The notes beneath the pieces were generated by a model. That model worked only from the letters and a program-made list of their open reading frames with translations. It was not told the DNA's origin and made no database searches. From Bacteroidales bacterium (GTDB lineage Bacteria; Bacteroidota; Bacteroidia; Bacteroidales; P3): a DNA stretch of 41,349 bases. Positions 16,406-25,054 of the stretch are shown in pieces. A program made the translations under genes and the position numbers. The first letter of the stretch is position 1. Each line of letters begins with the position of its first letter. The stretch is taken from assembly GCA_017555745.1 (NCBI GenBank), contig JAFZFU010000115.1, positions 1-41,349 on the forward strand, read 5' to 3'.

Positions 16406-17968
16406 ATGAAAACTACCATAGAATTAGTACTTGAGCCTGAACAATATTTTATCGAAAAACGTCTACGTCAGGCTGTAGCCAGAGAAATTAAAATCAACGA
16501 TAGCGACATCAACCATATTCAGGTGTTGCGCAGGTCTATCGACTCGCGACGCTCGAAGATAAAATACCACGTCACCGCCGAAGTATACACCCATAGCGAC
16601 AAATATAAAAAAGTAGAACGCTGTGGCGACTACAAAAATGTAGAACACTCCGACCAAGTAATAATAGTGGGTGCAGGTCCGGCAGGTATGTTTGCCGCCC
16701 TACGCGCATTGGAATTAGGCTTGCGACCAATAATAGTGGAACGAGGCAAATGTGTTCGCGACCGCAAATTCGACATAGCACGTTTGGCCAAAGAAGGCAT
16801 GGTAAACGAAAATTCTAATTGGTGCTTTGGCGAAGGCGGCGCCGGAACATTCTCCGACGGAAAACTATATACACGCTCAACCAAACGTGGCAACGTAGGA
16901 TATGTAATCGACAGACTGATAGAACATGGCGCCGACGAAAACATTGCCATCGACGCACATGCACACATAGGTACCGACCGACTATCGGACATAATAACAC
17001 GCATACGCAAAACCATCGAAGACCACGGCGGAGCATACTACTTCGACAACAGAGTAACTGACTTAATATTAGATGGCGATAAAGTAATAGGTGTAAAAAC
17101 ATCGGGTGGCAACACCTTCGAAGGTTGTGCCGTAATATTGGCCACCGGCCATTCGGCTCGCGACATATACGAACTCTTCGACCGCAAAGGATGGGCCATC
17201 GAAGCCAAACCTTTTGCCATGGGGGTGAGAGTGGAACACCCGCAAAGTCTTATCAACAGCATACAATACCATAGCGAGGACTACTCGCAATTTTTGCCGC
17301 CGGCAGCCTATAGCTTGGTAACTCAAGTAAACGGTCACGGAGTATTTTCGTTCTGTATGTGTCCGGGAGGTATAATAGTACCGGCAGCCACCGCATCAGA
17401 GCAACAAGTTGTAAATGGCATGTCCAACTCTCGCCGCAACTCGCCATACGCCAACTCGGGCATAGCCGTAACTGTGGATATAAAAGATGTGCCACAATAC
17501 AGCAAACATGGAGCATTGGCATTGCTACGATTCCAACAAGATGTGGAAAAAGATATGTTCAAAGCAGCAGGCTATAGTTTAAAAGCGCCATCGCAACGCC
17601 TCAACGACTTCTGCAATGGCCGCGAATCTAAACGGTTAAACAGAAGTTCATACATAGCTGGCTGTACCACTGCCCCATTGCATCAATTACTCCCCGACTT
17701 TGTGGTATCGTCTTTGCAACAAGGTTTTCGCGATTTTGGCAATAAGATGAAGGGCTTTTATACCGAATCTGCCAATATATTGGCGGTGGAAAGTCGCACC
17801 TCGAGTCCGGTACGCATACCACGCAACGATGATTACGAACACATCCAACTACACAACCTATATCCCTGTGGCGAAGGGGCCGGATATGCAGGAGGAATAA
17901 CATCGAGTGCCATGGATGGTATCAACTGTGTAGAAGCAATAGCCCGAAAAATGGGACGCTTGCAATAG
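16406..17968 (+). CDS. FAD-dependent oxidoreductase (COG2509 family)
   Basis: A 520-residue flavoprotein of the COG2509 family. An N-terminal domain of about 80 residues (with RRSIDSRRSKIKYHVTAEV) precedes the FAD-binding Rossmann fold: GAGPAG at 89-94 and E112 in IIVERG. The family signature NWCFGEGGAGTFSDGKLYTR follows, then ILATGHSARD, KPFAMGVRVEHP and the C-terminal FAD block PCGEGAGYAGGITSSAMDG. The reaction is not established. It sits directly behind porT, which may only be shared transcription. A hairpin terminator follows. Confidence 0.9.
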   Translation: MKTTIELVLEPEQYFIEKRLRQAVAREIKINDSDINHIQVLRRSIDSRRSKIKYHVTAEVYTHSDKYKKVERCGDYKNVEHSDQVIIVGAGPAGMFAALRALELGLRPIIVERGKCVRDRKFDIARLAKEGMVNENSNWCFGEGGAGTFSDGKLYTRSTKRGNVGYVIDRLIEHGADENIAIDAHAHIGTDRLSDIITRIRKTIEDHGGAYYFDNRVTDLILDGDKVIGVKTSGGNTFEGCAVILATGHSARDIYELFDRKGWAIEAKPFAMGVRVEHPQSLINSIQYHSEDYSQFLPPAAYSLVTQVNGHGVFSFCMCPGGIIVPAATASEQQVVNGMSNSRRNSPYANSGIAVTVDIKDVPQYSKHGALALLRFQQDVEKDMFKAAGYSLKAPSQRLNDFCNGRESKRLNRSSYIAGCTTAPLHQLLPDFVVSSLQQGFRDFGNKMKGFYTESANILAVESRTSSPVRIPRNDDYEHIQLHNLYPCGEGAGYAGGITSSAMDGINCVEAIARKMGRLQ

Positions 17969-18011
17969 ACAAGAATTAAGAATTATAATATTTCGACGCT
18001 CATTACTAAAC

Positions 18012-18047
18012 AAGCCTACAGGCAGACACTCGTCTACTTGTAGGCTT
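18012..18047. terminator. Bidirectional terminator between convergent genes
   Basis: AAGCCTACAGGCAGAC (18012-18027) and GTCTACTTGTAGGCTT (18032-18047) form a 16 bp stem with two mismatches and a 4 nt loop, between the end of the flavoprotein gene (plus) and the end of the gene at 18095 (minus). Confidence 0.75.
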
Positions 18048-18094
18048 ATTCTCTAAAGAATAATAGCACACTGCTACAACTCTAGCCTATAACC

Positions 18095-18496
18095 CTATTC
18101 TTCATTGGCTTTAAAACCAACAAACAATATCAGCTCTATGGTTTTAGGCTCGAGGCTCTTTTTAGTCGACAAACCCCATATTATATCAACATCCTTGCCG
18201 GACTTCGAAAGGATATCAATTATATCGGCTATATTATCCATGGTCATTTCAGTCCCTTCCGACTGCCTTATGTCTAATATTATGGCATTACATTTACCGG
18301 ACTTGTTTCTTTCAATAATCCTATTCAAAGTTTCTGCAAGCGAGGAAAAAATTGTTTCTATCGTACCCACTATTTTCTCAGCATCTACGATATCATTTCC
18401 CTTTACAAAGGGATCCATATCTTTCTTATCGATACTTACGAGAGCCGAATTTCCTTCCGATGTTACATCTTTAATGTATTCTTCTATTCTGTTCAT
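18095..18496 (-). CDS. Small protein resembling the C-terminal domain of FtsZ
   Basis: A 133-residue protein without the GTPase domain of FtsZ. From about residue 72 it reads NAIILDIRQSEGTEMTMDNI, then an ADIIDILSKSGKDVDIIWG stretch, then a strand pair ending in LILFVGF. This follows the order of the FtsZ/tubulin C-terminal domain (LVNITGGxDLTLxEVxEA, then AxIIxG, then RVTVIATGF). The first 70 residues are charged and helical. The similarity is judged by eye, so the family call is tentative. If right, it could interact with FtsZ or act as a stand-alone regulator. It is monocistronic and convergent with the flavoprotein gene. Confidence 0.6.
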   Translation of the reverse strand: MNRIEEYIKDVTSEGNSALVSIDKKDMDPFVKGNDIVDAEKIVGTIETIFSSLAETLNRIIERNKSGKCNAIILDIRQSEGTEMTMDNIADIIDILSKSGKDVDIIWGLSTKKSLEPKTIELILFVGFKANEE

Positions 18497-18630
18497 GTTT
18501 TTTTATGTTTTTAATGTTTATACCCTAATTAATTTTCTCAAATCAAAAGTTTCGTATACAAACAACCTTTGCATTATTTGCAGTAAAAATCAACCAAATA
18601 GCAATATTGATACTATATACAACTTTGTTG

Positions 18631-18662
18631 CAAAGTACGGAAAAAAAATTGATATATGCAAA
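18631..18662 (-). promoter_or_regulatory. Probable promoter of the FtsZ-C-like gene
   Basis: On the minus strand TTTG (18662-18659), about 21 bp, and TACTTTG (18637-18631), one base short of the consensus -7 element. The leader would be about 130 nt. Confidence 0.4.
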
Positions 18663-18985
18663 TGCTTTCGCAAAAAAATCACGCAGTTGAAGTAATTCAT
18701 TGTCGTTCAACGAAAGATGTAGGAACTTTTTAGAGGAAGGATAATCCTAGCTCTAAAGAACAAAGCTTTGAGATAATCAAAAACTATAAATTATGACAAA
18801 AAGTAAGTTTTGAAAAAACATCAAAAACAAATCGTTATTGTGAATAAAACTAAATATTTTTCGAATGATCGTATTAGAAAATATATTAATAATAACCAAA
18901 CAAAACGAACTTCTAATACCCTAGTTAAAACTCATCCAATAAATAAAAACACCAAAAACCAAATAGTATTTCTAAAAAAGCAAAA
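18663..18985. other. A/T-rich intergenic stretch
   Basis: Very A/T rich, with no convincing gene. A plus-strand frame from 18810 runs into the next gene antisense, has low-complexity Lys/Asn composition and is not supported. It marks the left edge of the A/T-rich accessory region. Confidence 0.5.
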
Positions 18986-19504
18986 CTATTTTTTTACCAG
19001 CCTTATGGCATGTCCCAAGTCACATCTGTTACTTGCCATAAGATTCACGTTGCAATCAAAAAACAGAGCATAAGCGAATCTATTTCTACAATCAACTAAA
19101 GACGAAGACCAATAATAACCACACTCCTTAAAATGGAAAAAAAATTTATCTTTACTTCCGCCTATAGGGATGAAAATAGAATTTTCATTACAACCAATCA
19201 CTTTATATCCATTAATTCCATTATATTCTGTCCAAACCCATGAACATTTATTTAATAGTTCTTCGAATTCCGAAAATGTTGGTAATCTGTACAAACTAGA
19301 ATCTTCTATAAAATATTTTACCCTATTTCGATACTTCGCAATATATCTTCTAAATATTGTCCGAATATCTTTCGATTTTTTATTTTCATAGGCAATATCA
19401 TTCCACGAATAATAGTCACCATATTCCGAAGGTAAATTTGCTCCCAAATTACATGTCGCCCATTTAACACTAAGTCCTAAATCAACAAATTCTATTTGAT
19501 GCAT
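18986..19504 (-). CDS. FISUMP-type protein (Fibrobacter succinogenes major paralogous domain)
   Basis: A 172-residue protein made of a single FISUMP-like domain. Diagnostic blocks are EFVDLGLSVKWATCNLGAN, SEYGDYYSWND, YRLPTFSEFEELLNKCSW, GYKV, FIPIGG, GYYWSSSLVD and GHAIRLVKK. These domains are common in Bacteroidota and Fibrobacter, usually on exported proteins, and their role is unknown. This copy has no signal peptide (it starts MHQIEFVDLGL), so it may be cytoplasmic or a degraded copy. It starts 68 bp after the stop of the calcium ATPase on the same strand, with a hairpin in the gap, so it is probably not part of the ter transcript. Confidence 0.8.
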   Translation of the reverse strand: MHQIEFVDLGLSVKWATCNLGANLPSEYGDYYSWNDIAYENKKSKDIRTIFRRYIAKYRNRVKYFIEDSSLYRLPTFSEFEELLNKCSWVWTEYNGINGYKVIGCNENSIFIPIGGSKDKFFFHFKECGYYWSSSLVDCRNRFAYALFFDCNVNLMASNRCDLGHAIRLVKK

Positions 19505-19521
19505 CTTCTCATTTATAAATA

Positions 19522-19562
19522 AAACGTTTGATGCAAATAATAAATATTTACACCAAACGTTT
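19522..19562 (-). terminator. Hairpin after the calcium ATPase, likely end of the ter operon
   Basis: AAACGTTTG (19522-19530) and CAAACGTTT (19554-19562) form a perfect 9 bp stem. The arms continue inward with TG-AAATA opposite TATTT-CA, giving about 16 pairs with two mismatches. The T-run after it is short, so termination may be incomplete and the FISUMP gene may receive some transcript. Confidence 0.55.
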
Positions 19563-19572
19563 ACACAAATTC

Positions 19573-22443
19573 TTATTTTCTAGTTATCAAATTCCAACCT
19601 TCACGAATCCATAAAACAAATGAAGATACTCCTACAATAATCAACCAGTCTATAGTTCCACTTAAATTAAAGTTCCAATCTGTTGTATGGAACATTGGTT
19701 CTACATTAAAGAAGTTGTACAACAACTCTACTATTATTATCTGTCCTAACACTATTACACCAACAATGGTCTTAAATCCTGAACTTTGTTGAAGTTTAAA
19801 ATAGCTATTATTGGTTGAGAAAGAACGAGCATTAAACATATACCAAAAGTGTGTCCACACAAAAATTGAAAATAATAGAGTTTGTTCGTATGGTGTTACC
19901 TCATTTATTTCACCCAATCGAAGGTTTAATAAATCTAACATACTTGTTATATTGGCATGTTGGAATATATATAGGAAACCTAATGTAAGAGCAAAGAAGA
20001 ATAAACCAACTCCCCATATATTAATTCCCATTGATTTATTAATAATAAAGGAATTTCTATTACGTGGTTTATCTTTCATAACTTCTGTCGATGGAGGTAA
20101 TGAAGCCAATGCCATTGCTCCAAACGTATCCATTATAAGATTTACCCACAACATTTGCGTAACTGTTAATGGCGATTCTGTTCCCATAAATGCTCCAAAT
20201 AACACTATGAAACATGCAGCCACATTTACAGTCAATTGGAACAGCAAGAAACGTTGAATATTTTGATACAACGAACGTCCCCACATTACAGCTCTACCAA
20301 TACTGCTAAACGAGTTGTCTATTATAGTAATATCACTCGCTTCTTTAGCAACAGATGTACCATCACCCATTGATAATCCTACGTGTGCAGCATTCAATGC
20401 CGGAGCATCATTTGTTCCATCTCCTGTAACAGATACCACCTGATTATTTCTTTGTAAAGATTCTACCAAGCGTTTTTTATCCATTGGGCGTGCTCTTGCT
20501 ATAATTTTCAAATCCAAAACGCGTTCATCTAATTCTTTATCACTTAATAGCGCGAATTCCGGACCTGTAATAATATTTTTTTCAGTATCAGTATCACTCC
20601 ATAGGCCTATTTGTCTTCCTATTTCTTTTGCAGTTCCGGGTGTATCGCCTGTTACAATTTTAACTGCAATACCTGCTTTTATACATTCAGCCACTGCACT
20701 AGGCACATCTTCTCGAACCGGATCAGAAATAGCTACTATTCCTAAGAATGTAAGATTATCAGCTACTACTTTATTATCTTTTATTGCAACCTCTTCATCA
20801 TTCAAATATTGGTATGCGAAGCCTAATGTACGCATTGCTTGTTCTTGATATTTAAGTAATTGTTCATCAATAACTGATTTACTCACATTTTCACAAGTTT
20901 GTTTACATAACGAATGTATTATTTCCGGTGCTCCCTTCACATATAACACCTTTTTACCTAGCGAAGATTTCACTACCGTTGCCATATATTTTCTTTCTGT
21001 AGAAAATGGCAATTCTTCTATCAATGAAGTGTTGTCTTTCAATACTTGGTAATCTAAATCATGTTCTTTTAACCATAACAACAGAGCTCCTTCAGTTGGA
21101 TTTCCCAGTACTTTGGTCTTTTCTATATTTGATAAATCCAATGTGGCTGTAGAGTTTACTGCAATACCTTCTTTTACCAATACACTAATTTCATCATCTC
21201 CTAATTTTTGTTCAGCTAACGAGTAGAAATTTGTTTGATAAATTTTCATTTGATTTTGAGTCAAAGTGCCAGTTTTGTCTGTACAAATAACTGTTGTTGC
21301 CCCCATGGTTTCACATGCGTGCATTTTACGTACAAGGTTATTTGTCTTAAGCATTCTACGCATACTATAGGCCAAACTTAGTGTTACGGCCATTGGCAAT
21401 CCTTCCGGAACAGCCACCACTATCAATGTTACAGCTATCATTAAAGTTTGCATTGTATAGGTAAGCAATGCAGCAACTTCAACTCCGGGATTCAAGTACT
21501 GGAATAAACCCAATACCATTGCCATAAAAACAACAAAAAATGTTATTATACTAATTATACATTTAGTCTTATTAAAATCTTCAAATTTCTTTACAACCAA
21601 ATAGAAAAATCCTGCAGTAGGTATAAGTAGTGTAAAACCTAATAGATTCCAATTAAAATATACTAGTAATCTTCCTATAATAACTAGACCGGCAAAGAGA
21701 TAACTCAACTTTGTAATCATATCGCTCAATCCATCTAATTGCTCATTAAGTGGAGTTTTTACACTATCATCTATTTGTGCAGCTTCAAATACTTTACCAT
21801 TTTCTGTTTTATCTCCTACTGCAAAAACTCGACAAATTCCATGACCTTCCATCACTTTTGTACCACGCATTACATGGTTTGATGGAAATGTAGCTTCTTT
21901 ATCAAATTCACTTTCTTCAATAGTTTTTCTACATATTGGCTCACCAGTCAAAGTCGATTCATCTACACTTAACGATATTGCTTCTAATAGTTCTCCATCT
22001 GCCGGTATCTCATCTCCTGTAGAAAGTATAACTATATCTCCCACTACTATATCTTTTTTGGGGACTTCAATAGTATTACCATTTCTAATAACTTTTACAG
22101 GTTCATCGTCATTTACTTGATTAAGAATCGAGAATTCTTTATCAGCTACCAATTCAAAATAAAACGACAACCCCGTAGCCAAAAGAATAGCTACAAATAT
22201 TCCTATTGGTTCAAAGAATACGGCCCATCCTTCTCCAAGTCCCCAATACTCATAGCACGAAATGCCTATAGAGAGAACTCCGGCTACCAATAGAATTCTA
22301 ATAAGAGGATCTTCAAACTTCTCTAAAAACTTAGAAAATAAAGATTCTTTTTCCGGTGGTGTTAAAATATTAACGCCATGCTTTTCTCTACTTTTTACGA
22401 CTTCGGCTTCAGTTAAGCCCTGATAATATTTATCTGTTTTCAT
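19573..22443 (-). CDS. Calcium-translocating P-type ATPase, PMCA type (P2B)
   Basis: A 956-residue P-type ATPase that should export Ca2+ from the cytosol with ATP. Domains in order: N-terminal cation-ATPase domain, actuator with ESTLTGEP (166-169 TGEP), M4 ion-binding VAVPEGLPMAV (about 344-353), phosphorylation site CTDKTGTLT (D389), nucleotide domain with KGAPE, hinge VTGDGTNDAPAL, and a C-terminal six-helix region with the M6 motif LWVNLIMDTFGAMALA. There is no long autoinhibitory tail. It is the last gene of the ter cluster, 60 bp after the PrsW-like gene. Composition is A/T rich like its neighbours. Confidence 0.93.
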   Translation of the reverse strand: MKTDKYYQGLTEAEVVKSREKHGVNILTPPEKESLFSKFLEKFEDPLIRILLVAGVLSIGISCYEYWGLGEGWAVFFEPIGIFVAILLATGLSFYFELVADKEFSILNQVNDDEPVKVIRNGNTIEVPKKDIVVGDIVILSTGDEIPADGELLEAISLSVDESTLTGEPICRKTIEESEFDKEATFPSNHVMRGTKVMEGHGICRVFAVGDKTENGKVFEAAQIDDSVKTPLNEQLDGLSDMITKLSYLFAGLVIIGRLLVYFNWNLLGFTLLIPTAGFFYLVVKKFEDFNKTKCIISIITFFVVFMAMVLGLFQYLNPGVEVAALLTYTMQTLMIAVTLIVVAVPEGLPMAVTLSLAYSMRRMLKTNNLVRKMHACETMGATTVICTDKTGTLTQNQMKIYQTNFYSLAEQKLGDDEISVLVKEGIAVNSTATLDLSNIEKTKVLGNPTEGALLLWLKEHDLDYQVLKDNTSLIEELPFSTERKYMATVVKSSLGKKVLYVKGAPEIIHSLCKQTCENVSKSVIDEQLLKYQEQAMRTLGFAYQYLNDEEVAIKDNKVVADNLTFLGIVAISDPVREDVPSAVAECIKAGIAVKIVTGDTPGTAKEIGRQIGLWSDTDTEKNIITGPEFALLSDKELDERVLDLKIIARARPMDKKRLVESLQRNNQVVSVTGDGTNDAPALNAAHVGLSMGDGTSVAKEASDITIIDNSFSSIGRAVMWGRSLYQNIQRFLLFQLTVNVAACFIVLFGAFMGTESPLTVTQMLWVNLIMDTFGAMALASLPPSTEVMKDKPRNRNSFIINKSMGINIWGVGLFFFALTLGFLYIFQHANITSMLDLLNLRLGEINEVTPYEQTLLFSIFVWTHFWYMFNARSFSTNNSYFKLQQSSGFKTIVGVIVLGQIIIVELLYNFFNVEPMFHTTDWNFNLSGTIDWLIIVGVSSFVLWIREGWNLITRK

Positions 22444-22503
22444 AATAATTATTTATTGTTTATCAATTATTTTTCACTTAGAAATACCAATTATAAATAC
22501 ATA

Positions 22504-23544
22504 CTAATTACAAAGTTTTGATTGATAATTTACACCTTGCTTTAGATATGCATTTAAAAGAATTACCGTCACAAACATTATAGGTAAAGCTATTACAGAT
22601 CCTAATAATGTTCCACAAAAGGTATCATATAACCCATGTAATAATGTAGGAATTACCAAAGCTAAAAAATATAACGCTATACGATATTTTGGATATAAAA
22701 ATGCAAATGAAATAAAATATCCAGCAATACTACACCAAACTGCATGAATAAATGGTAAACTTGTTAATCGCAATATGTTTAAAAAATAAGCAACATCATA
22801 TTCTTGTTCCGCATTAATAGTCATCTGATATTGAACACCTTCAAAAACACCAAATGCAATTCCCGATATAAAACCATAATAAACAATAGTTTGAGGTATT
22901 TGCGGACTTTTTGCTCTAAAACATATTATAAGCAATGGTATCAATTTTACAAATTCTTCCGTCAATCCAACTCCTAAAATATAACCTATTGCAGAAAAAG
23001 GAAATGCCATATCTGTAAATAAATAGAATGGATTAAGATTTGGTAATCCAAGTACATCCCAAAAAAGAAACACACAAATTTGAGTAGCAAAAAAAGTTAT
23101 AATAGTCGTTTCTATATCTACTTGTGAAGTTTTAAAGAAATAATAAAAGAACAAGCCCCATATTATTGCAAAATACAATGATACTAAATAAAAAACTAAA
23201 AAACCATTTATTGGTAAAAACATCAATATAGATGGAATCAATCCTACCAAAGACAAAATAAGCAATCTCTTATCTGAAATTATATTTGAGCTTTTAAATG
23301 CATTCTTAGGAATTAATAACTCTGTTCCAATATTTTTCAATTGACTAAAAATTGAACCTCCATTTTGGACTTTTACCTTTAAATTTCTTGATTTTAGGTA
23401 TTGTCTTACTGTGATCGTTTTACCAGAATTATCATCATACAAAGAATCACATAACAACAAGTGTCCACTACTTACGTAAGTAACTAATGAACTATCATCA
23501 TATGGTCCAAATTGTTGATTGTTTCGTATTATATAAACCCCCAT
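22504..23544 (-). CDS. PrsW-family intramembrane metalloprotease with N-terminal GYF_2-like domain
   Basis: A 346-residue polytopic membrane protein. Residues 1-50 (YIIRNNQQFGPYDDSSLVTY, then an LLLCDSLYDD turn) look like a GYF_2 domain, a small peptide-binding module found at the N-terminus of bacterial membrane proteins. From residue 90 on there are about eight hydrophobic segments with the PrsW protease marks: E196-E197-x-x-K200 in GLTEEFVKL, E235 in FGVFEGVQY, H267 in PFIHAVW, and H303 and D307 in LLHGLYDTF. PrsW of Bacillus cleaves an anti-sigma factor in response to envelope damage; the substrate here is unknown. It lies 27 bp after the kinase gene and belongs to the ter cluster. Confidence 0.82.
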   Translation of the reverse strand: MGVYIIRNNQQFGPYDDSSLVTYVSSGHLLLCDSLYDDNSGKTITVRQYLKSRNLKVKVQNGGSIFSQLKNIGTELLIPKNAFKSSNIISDKRLLILSLVGLIPSILMFLPINGFLVFYLVSLYFAIIWGLFFYYFFKTSQVDIETTIITFFATQICVFLFWDVLGLPNLNPFYLFTDMAFPFSAIGYILGVGLTEEFVKLIPLLIICFRAKSPQIPQTIVYYGFISGIAFGVFEGVQYQMTINAEQEYDVAYFLNILRLTSLPFIHAVWCSIAGYFISFAFLYPKYRIALYFLALVIPTLLHGLYDTFCGTLLGSVIALPIMFVTVILLNAYLKQGVNYQSKLCN

Positions 23545-23571
23545 TTCAGCATTTCTTTTATCTTACTGACA

Positions 23572-25053
23572 CTAATTATTTACAAGTTGTACTATTATCA
23601 ATCTTCCACCCTCTTCTGTAGAAAGAAGTATTTTTTTCCCTTCTGTCAATTCTACATATTGACCAACTTCTATTTTTCTATTCTCATCTTTGTCATAAAG
23701 ACTATTAAGACGACGGTTTATTAATATCCATTTACCATTATGAAAATGGAAATCTCCAACCGGCTTTTTATCTTCTATACCTAATTTTTCGTTAGGCTCA
23801 ATAAAGCGATTTACATGCCACATATATAATGTTTGTTTATTATAAACCATCAAGCGATAATTTTCAGGTCTAAATGTGCCAGGTTTTGGCGAATAATAAA
23901 GATTTAGAACAGGCAATTGCCCACTATATTCATTGCCACAAAATGGGCATTTAGGTTTTGTTGAATTGTCAAAAACAAACCATTTATGTTCACATTGTGG
24001 ATTTTGACAAGGCTGTATCAAGTCTGTTGTACGAACTAATGCCTGCTCCCATTCTGCAGCTGATGGTCTCATAGCTGGATTATGTAATCCATCTATAAAT
24101 GCTCTATCAAACAATGCTTTTAAATATGGACCACATATTGTATATGGCATTTTATTTACATCCCCTTGTGGCAATTCACTTGGTGCTAAATTTTGAGGCT
24201 TTGGACGATTACTTTTATCTGTAGGATGTTCAACAAATAATGCCATTTTCCCCATTGATAATTCCTCATCTTTGGCAGCATCCAAATCATGTACTTTCCC
24301 ACCTCGTAAAGGATGACGATTTAGCAAATACATATATATAAGAACTGCCAATGCATGTCTATCTGTCTGAATACATGGTAATTTTTTATTTTTATCATCA
24401 AGTTTCAGTAGCTTTGTTTCCAGCACTTCAGGTGCGATAAAATCTGGAGTTCCAACTACATCAGGTGGAAATTTACCAGGAACTACCAAACCATCACAAT
24501 CTATAACACAGGCAGATCCGGAACTTGGATCTACTAATATATTTTTATAAGACAAATCAGAATGTGCTAATCCTGCAGCATGCATACGCCTAACAGCACG
24601 AGCTATTTTTAAGCACATATGCAGATTTGTCAAAAAAGTACCTTTATGTTCTGACTCAACAAATTTATTTCTTAGTTTCGCTGAGGCGAACCATTTCCCC
24701 TCTTTTTCTTTGCCTTTAAATTTCCCAGAAGAAAAGAAAAACTTACTATCATAAAATGATGAAGTTATGCCTAATTTACCATTCCACACAAACACATGTT
24801 CAGGCCAAACAAATAATCCTTTCCAATATTCACCTCCAACTTCTTGAAATATTTTTTGTTTATAAATACCACATATTATTTCAAGCCGTTCTTTATTTGC
24901 TGGATTATTATGTTTTGCTTCACGAAATACCAAACAAACGTATTTCCTATCTGTACTAAAATAGCAATCCTTCATTCCTCCAGACGATTTTATCTCGTCA
25001 TAGAATTCAAGAGGAGTGCCATCTGTTGCTGTTACTTTAATTATATTTGCCAT
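23572..25053 (-). CDS. Ser/Thr protein kinase with C-terminal zinc ribbon (TerY-P triad kinase)
   Basis: A 493-residue cytosolic kinase. The catalytic loop is HSDLSYKN (H164, D166, N171), a DCDG replaces DFG (about 185-188), and GTPDFIAPEV (201-210) is the activation-segment end. The glycine loop is unusual (SSGGMKDCYF), and the ATP-anchoring lysine of the N-lobe is not obvious. After the kinase domain, C349, C354, C369 and C372 (PCQNPQCEHKW and CPFCG) form a zinc ribbon, followed by a beta-rich C-terminal domain of about 110 residues. With the vWA and PP2C genes upstream, each 1 bp apart, it completes the TerY-phosphatase-kinase triad described for ter loci, so the phosphatase probably opposes this kinase. 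Confidence 0.85.
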   Translation of the reverse strand: MANIIKVTATDGTPLEFYDEIKSSGGMKDCYFSTDRKYVCLVFREAKHNNPANKERLEIICGIYKQKIFQEVGGEYWKGLFVWPEHVFVWNGKLGITSSFYDSKFFFSSGKFKGKEKEGKWFASAKLRNKFVESEHKGTFLTNLHMCLKIARAVRRMHAAGLAHSDLSYKNILVDPSSGSACVIDCDGLVVPGKFPPDVVGTPDFIAPEVLETKLLKLDDKNKKLPCIQTDRHALAVLIYMYLLNRHPLRGGKVHDLDAAKDEELSMGKMALFVEHPTDKSNRPKPQNLAPSELPQGDVNKMPYTICGPYLKALFDRAFIDGLHNPAMRPSAAEWEQALVRTTDLIQPCQNPQCEHKWFVFDNSTKPKCPFCGNEYSGQLPVLNLYYSPKPGTFRPENYRLMVYNKQTLYMWHVNRFIEPNEKLGIEDKKPVGDFHFHNGKWILINRRLNSLYDKDENRKIEVGQYVELTEGKKILLSTEEGGRLIIVQLVNN

Positions 25054-25054
25054 A

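Noticed and set aside
18810..19073. 87-codon plus-strand frame
   Set aside because: Low-complexity Lys/Asn composition and overlaps the FISUMP gene antisense.
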